DNA from: Avena insularis
Taxonomy: Eukaryota > Streptophyta > Magnoliopsida > Poales > Poaceae
DNA length: 64,000 nt
NCBI GenBank assembly: GCA_023614405.1
Contig: CM042694.1
Location: forward strand, 133,367,711-133,431,710
Reading direction: 5' to 3'
The notes under the pieces were generated by a model. It made no database searches, was not told where the DNA came from, and was given only the letters and a program-made list of their open reading frames with translations. A program made the translations under genes and the position numbers. Positions 36,681-47,538 of the stretch are shown one piece after another. Position 1 is the first letter of the stretch; every line of letters starts with the position of its first letter.

Positions 36681-37253
36681 ATTAGACAACTCCAAGTTTT
36701 CTAGTCGTAACGTATGGTGTATATGGGCCGTGTCAACCCAAACTGCCAAGTTACGTAACAATTAACATTCCTTTAAATCCTAGCCACAAATTGTAGATCT
36801 AACTATCAAAAATAATTTAGGTGATGTGGATCAACGTGGTGCCTCGAAAAACAACTTTATATTGTTTTTAGTATATAATAGACGATTAGACAACTCCAAG
36901 TTTTCTAGTCGTAACGTATGGTGTATATGGGCCGTGTCAACCCAAACTGCCAAGTTACGTAACAATTAACATTCCTTTAAATCCTAGCCACAAATTGTAG
37001 ATCTAACTATCAAAAATAATTTAGGTGATGTGGATCAACGTGGTGCCTCGAAAAACAACTTTATATTGTTTTTAGTCGTAACGTATGGTGTATATGGGCC
37101 GTGTCAACCCAAACTGCCAAGTTACGTAACAATTAACATTCCTTTAAATCCTAGCCACAAATTGTAGATCTAACTATCAAAAATAATTTAGGTGATGTGG
37201 ATCAACGTGGTGCCTCGAAAAACAACTTTATATTGTTTTTAGTATATAATAGA
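36681..37253 (-). repeat. Triplicated 5' terminal segment of Helitron 1
   Basis: The segment containing CGTATGGTGTATATGGGCCG through CTTTATATTGTTTTTAGT occurs three times in tandem. The AACGTATGG word sits at 36709, 36913 and 37080, giving spacings of 204 and 167 bp. Copy 1 retains an internal TCTATTATATAC 5' end (complement of 36871-36882), copy 2 loses it at the junction and copy 3 forms the real element end. The second Helitron has a single copy. Confidence 0.9.
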
Positions 37254-37341
37254 TTATAGCATGGGATGCAAACATTCATCATAAACACAAAGATATAATA
37301 ATAACCACTTTTATTATTGCCTCTTGGACATATCTCCAACA

Positions 37342-37757
37342 ACATCACAGCTATGCAACATTTCATGGGTTGGAGTACTTGACTCTTGTTTTCTTATCTT
37401 GAAGCCGATATGCTCCACCAGGGATTACTTATGTGACGATATAAGACCCTTTCCATGGTGATTCTAGCTTTCGTTGTCCGTCTTGTTTGTGTCGAAGGAC
37501 CAGATCCCCTACGACGAAGGACCTAGGACGCAGTCGTCGGCTGTGATAGTTCCGCAGATTCTGCTGATATATGATTGCTCTTTATAAAGCAACATCTCGA
37601 GCTTCGTCGTGTGCATCGACATCATCTTCGAGTGCTTCCTTGGATGCTTCTTCGTCATATTCAGTGACCCTGGGGGACTCATGAGCTACTTCGACTGGAA
37701 GGACGGCCTCTGCCTCGTGGACTAGACAGAAAGGTGTCTATTGTGTTTCGTTATTTG
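37342..37757 (-). pseudogene. Gypsy integrase C-terminus (fragment)
   Basis: On the minus strand from about 37742 to 37395 the frame reads the Gypsy motif TPFCLVHEAEAVLPVE (family: TPFxLVYGAEAVLP), then an acidic stretch, 'IIYQQNLRNYHSRRLRPRSF', 'GDLVLRHKQDGQRKLESPWKG' and 'IPGGAYRLQD'. This is the C-terminal part of a Gypsy integrase. Two in-frame stops (TAA after 'DVAL' and after 'SYIVT') show decay. The fragment continues at 26562 on the other side of Copia 1 after removal of that element and one ACATC (37342-37346). It is cut at about 37757 by an unrelated repeat. Confidence 0.8.
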
Positions 37758-38470
37758 GACCTAGCATCTGGACCGCGCATGAGGAGATCAATTTCCAACA
37801 GTTTCATCCACGCTGAGTTGAGCTGCACAAATCCTGTTGGCAGCCACACAAGCGTGGGACTCTTGCCCTACACCTCAACTGCTAGCGTAAATCCATTGAA
37901 CAAGACCAGCGGAGTAAGCCATCCAGCTTGGCAAACCTACAAAGAGACATGTATGCGTGCAGCTTCTGAATCACATGTGTGTTAATATGGCTAAAATTTT
38001 GGAATGTAAGCGAATTCCTTTTCTATTCATCACACATTAATATTGAAACTTTGTCCGTAAGAACCAAGGAAATTAGATCGGAAGCTATAAAGTCACCATC
38101 CTAACGACACCGCTGTTTCCGCGAACTCATCTCTAAGAGGGATCAATGAATTGACCTTTCCAGGTCTACCATTGACACCGCCACGACACCAGACGGTGCC
38201 ACTGTCCTACACCGCCCATCATCCCGCATCAAAATATGGACTATTGTCTCCTCTAGATGGACTTCCATCTTCTCTAGATGGAATACCGTCTTGTCCTCGC
38301 CGTGGACTGCAACACTCCATAGGCAAGCAATCCAGCGCCAGGAAGCCGCCGTGAAGCAGCGCCCACCGACCAGATCCCTTTACACCGTCGAGAAAGATAG
38401 TCAACAACGGAGGAGTCCACCGACCAGATGCCTTCGCAATCGTGCACATCTAGATGCATGCAAATCTACA
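37758..38470. repeat. Unclassified repeat plus LINE-like fragment, copy B
   Basis: 37758-38090 matches 22685-23040 and 38095-38460 matches about 24230-24545. The LINE-like tail and the TIR element found between these parts in copy A are absent. The shared order indicates one duplication event followed by deletion or insertion. Family and function of the first part are unknown. Confidence 0.5.
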
Positions 38471-38582
38471 TAAATATATTGGCATCTAATACAGGACAGA
38501 GCGAGTAGTTAATTATCCTTGGGAGTCAAAAGATAACTAACAAAGGCACATATTTGCTCATCGGATGCGCCATGAGTTATAA

Positions 38583-38625
38583 CTAGCAAAAATGTATGTG
38601 CATTGCAACGGTTTAAAAACAATTT
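38583..38625 (-). mobile_element. Decayed Helitron 3' end (candidate)
   Basis: On the minus strand CCGTTGCAATGCACATACATTTTTGCTAG resembles the widespread grass Helitron end with a CCCG...CGGG hairpin about 10 bases before CTAG. The base after CTAG is T, as expected. The hairpin is largely decayed and no matching TC end was found to the right, so only the terminus is called. Confidence 0.4.
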
Positions 38626-39530
38626 AATACGTTCTCGCAAACCTATAAAACAATACCATGTACTTTCTAGCAATCTAAACATCTTTTTTTGTGTACCATT
38701 TTAAATATTTTAGGTTTTCCTTTGTTGCACTGTACATCAATCTAGTCAAAAGAGAACAAAAAACTTAAGACCTAATTTTCAATCTTCTTTGTGTGCATCA
38801 TGGTAATCTAGAATTAAAAAAATATCATGTATATCATGCAATTTTGAGTATACAGTTAATTGATTAATCTAAAATTGGCTAAATTACATGGGAAAACCAG
38901 TCCAGAACAAATATTTTAAATCGACATAAAGTTAGGCTCACCTGGAAATTTTCAAGTTCACGTTTAAGGCATCATACATGTCGTAGCTCATGGCCTAAAA
39001 AATGTTGCAAGTAGCGAAACAACAACGGAAGTATATCCCCTGGTAAATAAACATATGTAAATGCCTCTCCTGGTATGTTATTTTCTTTGCCTATCATGTT
39101 GATCTTGTGAGTTAGACTTGGAAACAACAATCTTATCATCTAATATTATGCATCGACTGAACTCCTAGGCATCTCCGTGATGGAATTTCTGTACCTGCGG
39201 CACCTCGCTCAGCTCGAATTCTGCAAGTGTAAGGAGCACACTTCCCCATGACCCATGGGCAGTCTTGCATTGTCTGATGGGAACAGCAGCGTCACAAGGT
39301 GCTCGGTGACGGCGTTGTAGTGTGTTGTCGGCATTTAGATGATGGAATTGAAGGTTGCTCTACAACCACGAGATATGGGTCTAATTTTGCATCCATGAAT
39401 AAAGAAAAAAACTGCATGCGAACTGAACAAAAATTGGATGAACAAAATTAAATCATTGACCCAACCGCTTATCACCCCTTTATTCACCTGAGAGCACATC
39501 AAGTCTAATTACAAAATAGATCCAGTCCTG
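38626..39530. other. Intergenic or decayed Helitron body
   Basis: AT-rich DNA with no recognised domain. It may belong to the Helitron whose 3' end lies at 38583, but its other end is not visible. Confidence 0.3.
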
Positions 39531-39804
39531 GGGCTAGCCATGGTGGGGGTATCATACCTAGTATCATACATGCCCTGTTGGCAAAAATCTAACGTGGCAT
39601 GCTAATTAATTAAAAAAAGATTGTGGTGGTATCATAGCACATAAAACTAGATATTTTAATACAAATAGATCATGTACACATATTTATATTAGGTTCTACA
39701 AATTAAACATTATGCAACTATGATACTCTATATCATAATATGCATTAGAGAGATAGTATCATATGCATGATACCATTGTATGATACTCTCCACTGTGACT
39801 TGCC
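39531..39804. mobile_element. MITE with GGGCTAGCCA...-type ends
   Basis: The ends GGGCTAGCCATGGTGGGGGT and ACTCTCCACTGTGACTTGCC are inverted repeats of about 25 bp. Subterminal words GTATCATA recur across the 274-bp element. It resembles an abundant Triticeae MITE with TIR GGGCTAGCCACAGTGGG. The target duplication is not clear, so I leave the superfamily open. Confidence 0.65.
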
Positions 39805-41246
39805 TCAACTCATCCAACGTGTATATATATTCTCTATCCAATACATGCCATTTACGAAAGGACCAAAATAAATTCCAAAGCAAAATATTTGGTGCAGTTG
39901 GCTTGAATTCACAAATTAATTACTGAAAGAGTAAAATAAGATACACAAACAACATGGAAACTTTAAATCTAGGCTAGCAGATAAGATGCAGTTAGATACT
40001 TAACGCATGTTGAGCACCATAGAATAAGTACAAGTACAGGAGCTCAACCCTCCCAATGATCTGAATTCGTTACTACCACATGCCAAATCTTAGGAGACAA
40101 GGTAGGATTCCGGTAGATAACTATTTATAACTTAGGAGACAAGGCAGATAACTCTATTTTCTGACCTAGAGAGTAGAGAACTGTAGGATTCCGGTAGACC
40201 TATAAACTATAGGAAAAAGGCTTTAACATGGTTTCTCATCTTCAGCTATGCATGGATGCGAGCTGATGAACATCTAGTGATTGACATGAAGATTAGGAGG
40301 CAACAGAAAATTAGGATGTGCGATAGGGTGTCCTCATGCAAGCTACGACTATCAGTATTGTGCTACCAAGTTGAATTCCTTGTCGATAATTTTCTAAAAA
40401 ATAGCTAGACACCAACTCCTATCTCCAAGCTCTAGTGTGCTATTCCCAATAATAATATTTTTAATCTCATGGTTGTATGCCCATCATTGTTCTACTCCCT
40501 ACGCACAAGAATACATTGTGTATTGAGTTTCGTTAGGAGGAATTTACAGACTTGCAAGGTGTCTTGTGCTCCAAGGTCCAAGGAGTTAGAATTTGCAAAA
40601 TTTGTTAGAGAAGAACGTGTACTGGGTATGTTACATGGCAGTGGATCTCCCTGGGTGTTGGAACCAGCCACGCATGCATGATTATAGTATTTATAAAACA
40701 TAATCTGCATAACCCTACCATGTACATGATGTTTATTGCTGCATCCATCCAAAAAGCACATATTTGTCTAAATTTGGATATATCTAGACACTATTTTAAT
40801 TTAGAAAAATATTTGATCCTTTTTAGGATGGAGTACCACACTATATTTGGGTACCGAGGCTCCCAATGCAAGAAATCCTATTTATTTCAGCTCACACGCA
40901 AAGAGTGAGTCAACAAATTTATTCTCGTGCATTTTATTTATTTATTATGTTATAGAATGGTCACTAGCATGTAGTTACTCCTTCATGCGAGATTAATGAA
41001 TACACTAACCGGAATTGTATGACCCAATGTATTTATTTCAAGCTACCTTAGTACTCAATTTTTTTGAAGCTGTACAATGGGTTTCCCCACTACCCTTTTT
41101 TTAATTTTATAAATGAAAGGGAAGTTATGTACAAAGCTAATTGCTAGGGGATAGCAACTACAAGTGTCCAGGCTGAGCCTTAGAGAAGCACGAGTTATAA
41201 TTCTTAGTACTCAATGAAATCCTCTAGTTATACCCGTGAGTAGAAA
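39805..41246. other. Intergenic DNA, nothing recognised
   Basis: AT-rich sequence with small local repeats (TAGGATTCCGGTAGA twice near 40104 and 40182). Words near 40755-40830 (GGATATATCTAGACACTATT) look like an old Stowaway interior but lack both ends. Open frames are short and unrecognised. Confidence 0.35.
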
Positions 41247-42481
41247 ATAATTCTTCGTACACAAGGTACAGCTAGTTTTTCCCTCGAATAGTAGGATGTT
41301 ATTATTTTAAAGATCATCTGCACAGTAGGAACTATATGGGGGATCACTACTCCTACTGCAATGAGATAATCTTGTTCTTGTAGATTTAGCAATCGATAAG
41401 TTGGTGATGATGAATCGATCATTGCTTAATTGGCGTGGGGAACATCATTTTGATATTTTGAGTTTGATTAAGTGCACCCCACGCTTCTCTTATCGCACTT
41501 CTACATAATAGGATCATGTCAAACATTCCACCAACACTTCCCTTCAGTGTATCATGGACTACAAAAAACTTGACCCAAGGCAAAGCTTCGGTACGTTCAA
41601 ACCCAAACAGACTCAAAGATAACAAATTAATTGTTGAAACAAGTTATTGTTCCTCTCGAAGAAAATATCACAAACTCATGGAAACTTTTAATATCCATGA
41701 AAATATCACAGTTGTACATGTTAAAGACTGCACTAAAAGTAAGAGGGTGTCTGCCCTCCAAATGTCCTAGTAGGAAATCTGTATTAGAGACGGCCGATCT
41801 TTCACAATTAAACTGATTAGAACCTATTTAGTATGTTAACTGAACGAGTAGGAGAATATCATAATAAAAATATATTCAAAACCAAAAAAAAATTAAGTAA
41901 TTACAATGCCACGGGAAAACAAAACAAATGAAAGAAAATACAAAAAGTACATGAAGTTTTGCGATGTCTGGGCCATTGGCTACAGAGCTTGAAAGTTCTT
42001 AGTCTTGACTCTAAAGAGAATCGGTGCTAGATCTGTCAGGTCGTAGTCTAGCTACTGGTAGCCCGCTTATAACTTGAACTCAACTCAAACTCGAATGAGA
42101 AGGGACACGAGTAGTTTTAGTGCAGCGGAACTTGCTGCTTTTCTTGAGCTTCTTCACTCACTACTTGGTGTTCTAAAGTGATAGTACAATGGAGTCCTGT
42201 TTATACTACTCTTGAGTTGCACAAGCCAGAGCAACCCACCGTCCATCATGATGATCATCCTGCTATTTTATCCTGGCAGCAGCTGAACACTATCCTGACA
42301 TACTGCTACTTAACCTGGCACAAGTTAGCATTCTATCTTGACTTCTCTTTACCGAATCTATACACAAAAATCGTCTAGATACATTCATTTCGCAAAGCTA
42401 AAACGTCTTGCATTTCTAAACGGAGGGAGTAGTAGCGTAGATACTTGACTTCTCGTGGAGTAGCACTTGCACGTACTAGCA
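41247..42481. repeat. Duplicated block, copy 1 (copy 2 at 62766-64000)
   Basis: 1235 bp match 62766-64000 at a constant offset of 21519 with no indel. By eye I find two substitutions (41586 C/T and 41649 G/T). The left boundary is sharp: sequence before 41247 is unrelated to that before 62766. The match runs to the window's end, so the true length is unknown. Open frames inside are short and unrecognised. It holds half a Stowaway near 42432. Confidence 0.93.
42365..42432. mobile_element. Right half of a Stowaway-like MITE
   Basis: TCTAGATACATTCATTTCGC is followed by AAAACGTCTTGCATTTCTAA and ACGGAGGGAG next to TA, a typical Stowaway end. No CTCCCTCCGT partner is found upstream. The same half element is in copy 2 of the duplicated block (63884-63951). 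Confidence 0.6.
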
Positions 42482-42539
42482 CTAAGCAGCAACTTAATTA
42501 GCCAACAAGATCTGCCTTAACCTTCCTTTTCCAACACTG

Positions 42540-43106
42540 AACCGAGTGAGGGTCATTGGACTAAATTTATGGACATCATTCCCAAAAAAAATCAACCATG
42601 CCAAAACTAAATTAGTAAACGAATCTTCCAATGTACTCAGCCAATTCATGCCATTGAACTGGCTCTGTCCCTGCCTGCAGTTGACCCAAATTGATTGTAT
42701 ACACTTCCCAGTACCAAATCTGTACAACTCTTAAGAAGTATGGTACACACCAATAATGACTGTCAATTCATTTTGATTGACACGGAAATCGGATGTAACT
42801 AGCTAGCTCTATAAAAAGAGAAGTTCTAGGGAAGCATGCCACTGTGGACGAGCTTCTTCATTCGTCTCCCCGTAGCTTATTCTTGCCTTCCATGTTGAAC
42901 TCACTCACTTTGATCTCTCTCCACATGATCGTGCTTAAATAGCCGTGGGAAGCAACAGGGAATCAAAATTCAAAATGTGCGGCGAACTTCTCTAGCGCAG
43001 GTTTTGTCGCTAATTATGTTGACACCGAATTCAAATGCTCAACAGTTTGCGAGCATGCTTCTATAGTTTATAGGACACAATTTCCATGTTTTGTTTTTTT
43101 CTAAAA
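42540..43106 (+). promoter_or_regulatory. Promoter-like unit with TATA box, copy 1
   Basis: GCTCTATAAAAAG (TATA box at 42809-42818) is followed by a leader rich in CTTC, TCTC and CTCC, then GCAACAGGGAATCAAAAT. The region from about 42640 to 42990 aligns with 54100-54420, including GTATACACTTCCCAGTACCA versus ATATACACTTCAAAGTACCA upstream of the TATA box. Such conservation suggests two members of one gene family. No convincing coding exon follows; Helitron 2 begins at 43107. Confidence 0.5.
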
Positions 43107-46100
43107 CTAGCATGGTGGCCCTCGCAATTCTTGAGGGCATCATCTTTATATTTTTGTTTGAATCCTATGATAGAAGATTATTATGGCCGTATAGTCATTT
43201 GTTTGTATGTGTATAATTCTTTTGTACATGGGATACCCTATTAATAGGTAGATAATTAAATAAATAGTTCTTATTCTGTATAACGTATGAGCCATCACTT
43301 ATATTCAACTATATAACAATTAGATAATGTTACTGCCCTATTCTACTACTACCCAACTAATAGTTAGACAATTCAATCAATAGTCCTTATTATATATGGC
43401 ATATGACCATGGGCAAATAAATCATCTATACAGTTATGAACTATGACTCTCTTATTCTATTATGTAGTTTTTGTTCTAAAAATTAAATCTGCTCGTTTCC
43501 ATGTCTCGATCTATTCTACATAATTTAATGAATAATAAAAAAGGATGTTGTTCCAAAGGATAATGGCTTGCAAAATGTTTAGGAAACAATTTGTTTAACA
43601 TGTCTTAATGGTTTGTAGACTATGTGTCAGTCCAATTTGATATAGTAATTTATCCATCTAGAGGAGAAAATATTCTCTTTTGACAATAAATTAACTTATG
43701 CTTAGTCGGTTTTACAAGTATGATTTTACAGATATGAGAAAAGTCATTTTGTTGTAATAATTTGCTACATAGGGGAAAACATATAATACTTGTCCTAGAA
43801 TGAAAAATGAATTTACATGGATGTCATCGCATATCAATGGTTCTCTACGTCGATTGAGGTTGAATTTATAAAAAAATCCGCATAAATCTAAAAAATAATG
43901 TGTTGTAGTAATTTGCTAACCTAGCGAAAAACATGCAATTCTTTTAAAATGGATCTTACTTGGGTTTTTTACATTTCTTGGACCGCGGAGAGTTTGCAAA
44001 ATCGGTACTTTTTAGCCCATCATCTATTTTTTCTATCGTCCCAGTGTAAATTTTCGTCGGACAATATGTCTTGAACCTCCAAGAAAAACGTTTAGTGCTT
44101 AATCATTCTAAAGTTTTTCTATGATTTTGCATGTACATGCATTAGTATTGAGCGATCAGCAATGGGTGCAAACATAGTGGACGCCTTCTTTTTAGCCGCA
44201 ACTTTGATCGTGCAACAGATTACATGAGTTTCATGAAAGGAAAAGTGTGGGTTGGTCGGCTGATCAGTCCCGTACCTGAAATAGGATAAAGCAACGTGAA
44301 TATATGACTACACAACGATCAACTTGGATTTAGTTCCAACGTCCGTGGTTCAAACGGACTCTATCTGGATGGACATCCCTTTAAATTCATAATCCCAAAT
44401 TTTGAAGTAAATTAGGTGACGGCATAAGTTGCAAATCCCAAATTTCCTGTTATGTGACCGGTACACACATGGTGTACGTCATCAGAGGCCTATATATTGT
44501 GGGGGAGTTATCTTTTATTTATGTTACCGTGTCAACATATATTGTGTCAAAGAGGTTACGTAACCAATAGTCTCCTGTCTCCTGTTAAATCCTAACCGTA
44601 AATTTCAAATCGAACCATCACAATAATTTAGATGATGTGGATCAACGTAGCGCCTCGAAAAACACCCTTATATTGCTTATTAATACCTCAGCAAATGCTA
44701 TAGAAAATAATAAATTATATAGCCACAATATCCAGATACTAAATATATAGCACATGCGCATAGGGCATATTTGATCATCTTTTATTTAAGGTGAAAGTTT
44801 ATTACGGTATTTCAAAAATAATAAATTAATAAACATATGTGAAGTTTGTACAAGAGATTAAATTTGGTATGAACAATTAAAGTTTGGAATGTGACCTAGC
44901 CGTTATGTTTTTATGTGATGTTGTATAAGTATGCTAGGCTAAACTTTGAATTAATAAATAATTATGGTTTGCTTGATCAATGATCCTATGATGTTTAGGC
45001 CATTCCCATAGAACAAAAAGATATGTTTTCTTAATAGAGGTAAAACAAAAAGGATCTACATTATATAATCTTACTACCTCTTGTCTCCTTCATTAGTTTG
45101 CACTCTCATGCGGTGAAATAGATAACCTCTTAGACATGCACAATCTACCATACAAAACTTTACCATTATTTATGTTATTAAATAAATCCGGTAATACATT
45201 TTGTCACAAAATTATTTATCTTATTTTCTTTATATCGACAATTATTATGGATAAGAGAGGTTAATATATTTTACATATAAATAACAGTAGCATACAATTC
45301 ATTCTTGATCGATGCGATATAATGCTTAACTATTCTTTTAGCTCTACTAATGCTAACTCTACTCTTCAATCCAGTTATTATGCGCTCTTACTCACTTGGA
45401 TATATTGTTTGACGTAAGATGTCTACACTGTCATGGACAACATAGATTTGGCATCTTGGTTGCATTTTCTCTACATGATTGTAAATCTGCATGACGTGTG
45501 GCGGGGAGCGATATCTCGACATATATCGCATATGCATTTCAAAACATGTGTGGTCAAGTTAACCTTTACAAATTATTTCTCCATGCTTAGTATTACTCGT
45601 GGTTTTAGAAAAAAGCTTTGTATTATCCGGTTATTTTAGTTTTCGAGTGAATGTGTTTTGTGGTATATGTATATACATGCGTACAAATCGGTCTAATTTT
45701 AGAGCCTCCATGGTGTCGTACATAAATATATGTAAGCTTCAATCGGATCGTATTGATCGTCCATCAGTTTGCAGTTTGCTTCACTTACATATCGATAAGT
45801 TTTTTTCTAGGGCTGGACAGCTAGCTTTAGAGTTAGCATCTTGTACGTTTGTACCCATTATAGATCGCATCAACATAAATCTCGCCAATTGGAAATATGT
45901 GGTTGTTGTATGACCCCTGATCTCTATTTAAATATATGTGATAGATCTTATCGATCTGATTTTTTTGATTTTTTCCGTCGACAACATATTTCTTGTAGTG
46001 ACAGTTTGCAAGGTACGGTATAACCCGTGTTCAACTTGTCACTGGTTTTCCCAAACGTTTTTTCTGCTCAATACTTCATGTAGGCTAGCTGCTGGTTACT

Positions 46101-46488
46101 CGTGTCCTTGTCATATGCGTTATGTACTCCAACCTTTTTTTGAGTTCATGCATGGAGACGGTCATCACTTGTGCATACATGTTAATGCCTCTTAATTATT
46201 CTTTTCATTTTTGAAGGGGCCTCTTAATTATTCTTTCTAGTACGTGTCTTGTTGGGACTTGTTGATTACTCGATTAGACAACTCCAAGTTTTCTAGTCGT
46301 AAATAGGGATATATAACGTATGGTGTATATGGGCCGTGTCAACCCAAACTGCCAAGTTACGTAACAATTAACATTCCTTTAAATCCTAGCCACAAATTGT
46401 AGATCTAACTATCAAAAATAATTTAGGTGATGTGGATCAACGTGGTGCCTCGAAAAACAACTTTATATTGCTTTTAGTATATAATAGA
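43107..46488 (-). mobile_element. Chimeric Helitron 2 (3382 bp)
   Basis: On the minus strand it starts TCTATTATATACTAAAAGC (complement of 46470-46488) and ends with a hairpin CCCTCAAGAATTGCGAGGG, 8 bases, CTAG (43107-43110). It is flanked by A (43106) and T (46489), as Helitrons require. The right part (about 44674-46488) is nearly identical to Helitron 1. The left part (43107-44673) has its own 3' end and, at 44637-44673, a segment like the Helitron 5' end (GGATCAACGTAGCGCCTCGA). So two related Helitrons are fused, each missing one terminus at the junction. No Rep/helicase is seen. Confidence 0.85.
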
Positions 46489-47082
46489 TAGATTCTCAAC
46501 TGAGGAACAAAAACACTCCCACAGTTTCCATAATTTATAGCAAGCAGTCGTTCTGTTTGTAAGAAAAACAACACACTTGTATATTTTTACTTGTCACCAG
46601 AGCATGAAGAAAATTTGGAGGCGCTAAATCATGTATCATGTTTCTAAATATTTAACATTTTCTTTGTTTTTCTGAGATTTACTGCCTTTCTATATCTATT
46701 TTGTTCAGTAAAGTGAATGCTGACTAAACTGTCGCATTAATGGAATATTTAGTACACAAAAAAGAATCACACCCAGGTTATGTATAACAAGGATATGCAC
46801 ACAGTTTACAAAATGAAACAAGGACATGACCAGAGTGATAAAATGACAAACCGAAGGTGCTTGAGATCCGATCTGTAGACTAAGCTTGTAATGGAAAGGA
46901 AATTCTTTTTTTTCTATAACACCACATCATTTAGCAATGCTATAATGCACAATAAACGGTAGTACGGTATACTCATAGCCAAATAGCAACTATATTAGTA
47001 ATACAGTTGGTATGAATTGGACGTATTTGAATAATTAACCAAGTTGTGTGAGTGAGTTTGCCATCTATGGTCAATGTGACAA
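46489..47082. other. Flank interrupted by Helitron 2, weakly matching 54960-55140
   Basis: Words such as GGATATGCACACAGTTTACA and AGGTGCTTGAGATCCGATCT (46790-46880) resemble GGTATACACACAGCACACAA and AGGTGTTGGAGGTCCTATTT (55024-55120), in the same order relative to the TATA units. This supports an old duplication of the whole region. No coding sequence is recognised. Confidence 0.35.
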
Positions 47083-47087
47083 GCATA
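47083..47087. repeat. Target-site duplication GCATA, left copy
   Basis: GCATA directly precedes the TGTAAGG start of the 5' LTR. The identical five bases follow the 3' LTR at 53291-53295. Confidence 0.92.
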
Positions 47088-47193
47088 TGTAAGGTTGATC
47101 TCCACTCGATCGAGCCCAACGGCTCGACCGAACCTTTGACCACGTCCTGATCGGGGACGTCCAACCCCTCTGGTTGGAGGGCCCCTGTTACCT

Positions 47194-47243
<50 letters not shown>

Positions 47244-47537
47244 GTGGGGTCCGGTGGCACGACTCAACGAGGTTCGTCGTGTGCCACTCCCCACGCCCTT
47301 CCGATCGAGGGCTCGCGCAGTGTGGCGGGAAGCACCACCGACGCCACCGCCTTGCTCACCCACGCTCACACCGTCGCCCTCCCAGATGGCCACCGGCTCG
47401 GGCTCCTCGAACCACACCGAAGGTTTGTCTCTCTCTCTCCCGATCTCCCTCTCCCTCTCAGTTTTCGACTAGATCTTTATAGACAAAGATCTACCGTGAT
47501 GATTCTAGACTAGTTGATCTTAACAGTGAATATAACA
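47088..47537 (+). repeat. 5' LTR of Copia 2
   Basis: Starts TGTAAGGTTGATCTCCACTC and ends CAGTGAATATAACA. It contains a TA dinucleotide run of about 44 bp (47198-47241). The rest is GC-rich with CTCTCTCTCC pyrimidine runs. Confidence 0.92.
47198..47241 (+). repeat. (TA)n microsatellite in the LTR, possible TATA box
   Basis: An uninterrupted AT alternation of about 44 bp. The 3' LTR has only about 32 bp at the same place (52959-52990). The position upstream of GC-rich and CT-rich leader sequence suits a TATA element (inference). Confidence 0.8.
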
Positions 47538-47538
47538 T

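Larger units (their letters stand above)
35043..37253 (-). mobile_element. Non-autonomous Helitron 1 (2211 bp)
   Basis: On the minus strand it starts TCTATTATATACTAAAAAC and ends with the palindrome CCCTCGCAATTGCGAGGG, 8 bases, then CTAG. It sits exactly between A and T with no target duplication: the neighbouring bases CTATAA and TTGTATTATAAGG rejoin to the sequence of the uninterrupted LTR. All are textbook Helitron features (5'-TC, 3' hairpin plus CTRR, A/T insertion). No Rep or helicase motif is seen in any frame. The short plus-strand frames (35857-36084, 36044-36244, 36287-36622) are unrecognised. A near-identical body is found at about 44674-46488. Confidence 0.93.
26568..37341 (-). 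mobile_element. Full-length Copia retrotransposon 1 (broken; nested Helitron)
   Basis: The element has two LTRs of about 1.69 kb, a TSD ACATC, PBS, PPT and gag, protease, integrase, reverse transcriptase and RNase H in Copia order on the minus strand. It spans 10774 bp, or 8563 bp without the Helitron in its 5' LTR. The LTR start TGTTGGAGATATGCCCAAGA is related to the BARE/Angela/WIS start; exact lineage is not assigned. Coding is broken at four points: a gag/pol frameshift near 31460, an integrase Glu-to-Lys change, a TGA at 29632-29634 and a frameshift near 28840. It cannot be autonomous. Confidence 0.93.
33446..37341 (-). repeat. 5' LTR of Copia 1, split by a Helitron
   Basis: LTR sequence occupies 33446-35042 and 37254-37341; together 1685 bp, against 1696 bp for the other LTR. 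The split falls inside ATACAATTATAGC. Differences from the 3' LTR include a deletion near 33670-33700. Its TATA box is at 33906-33915. Confidence 0.92.

Noticed and set aside
36681..37253. CRISPR-like array of repeats.
   Set aside because: Three long tandem copies without spacers, at a Helitron terminus; no CRISPR features.
41247..42481. LTR pair formed by the 41247 and 62766 blocks (a giant element between them).
   Set aside because: No TG...CA ends, PBS, PPT or target duplication at the block boundaries, and the interval contains complete unrelated elements in both orientations.
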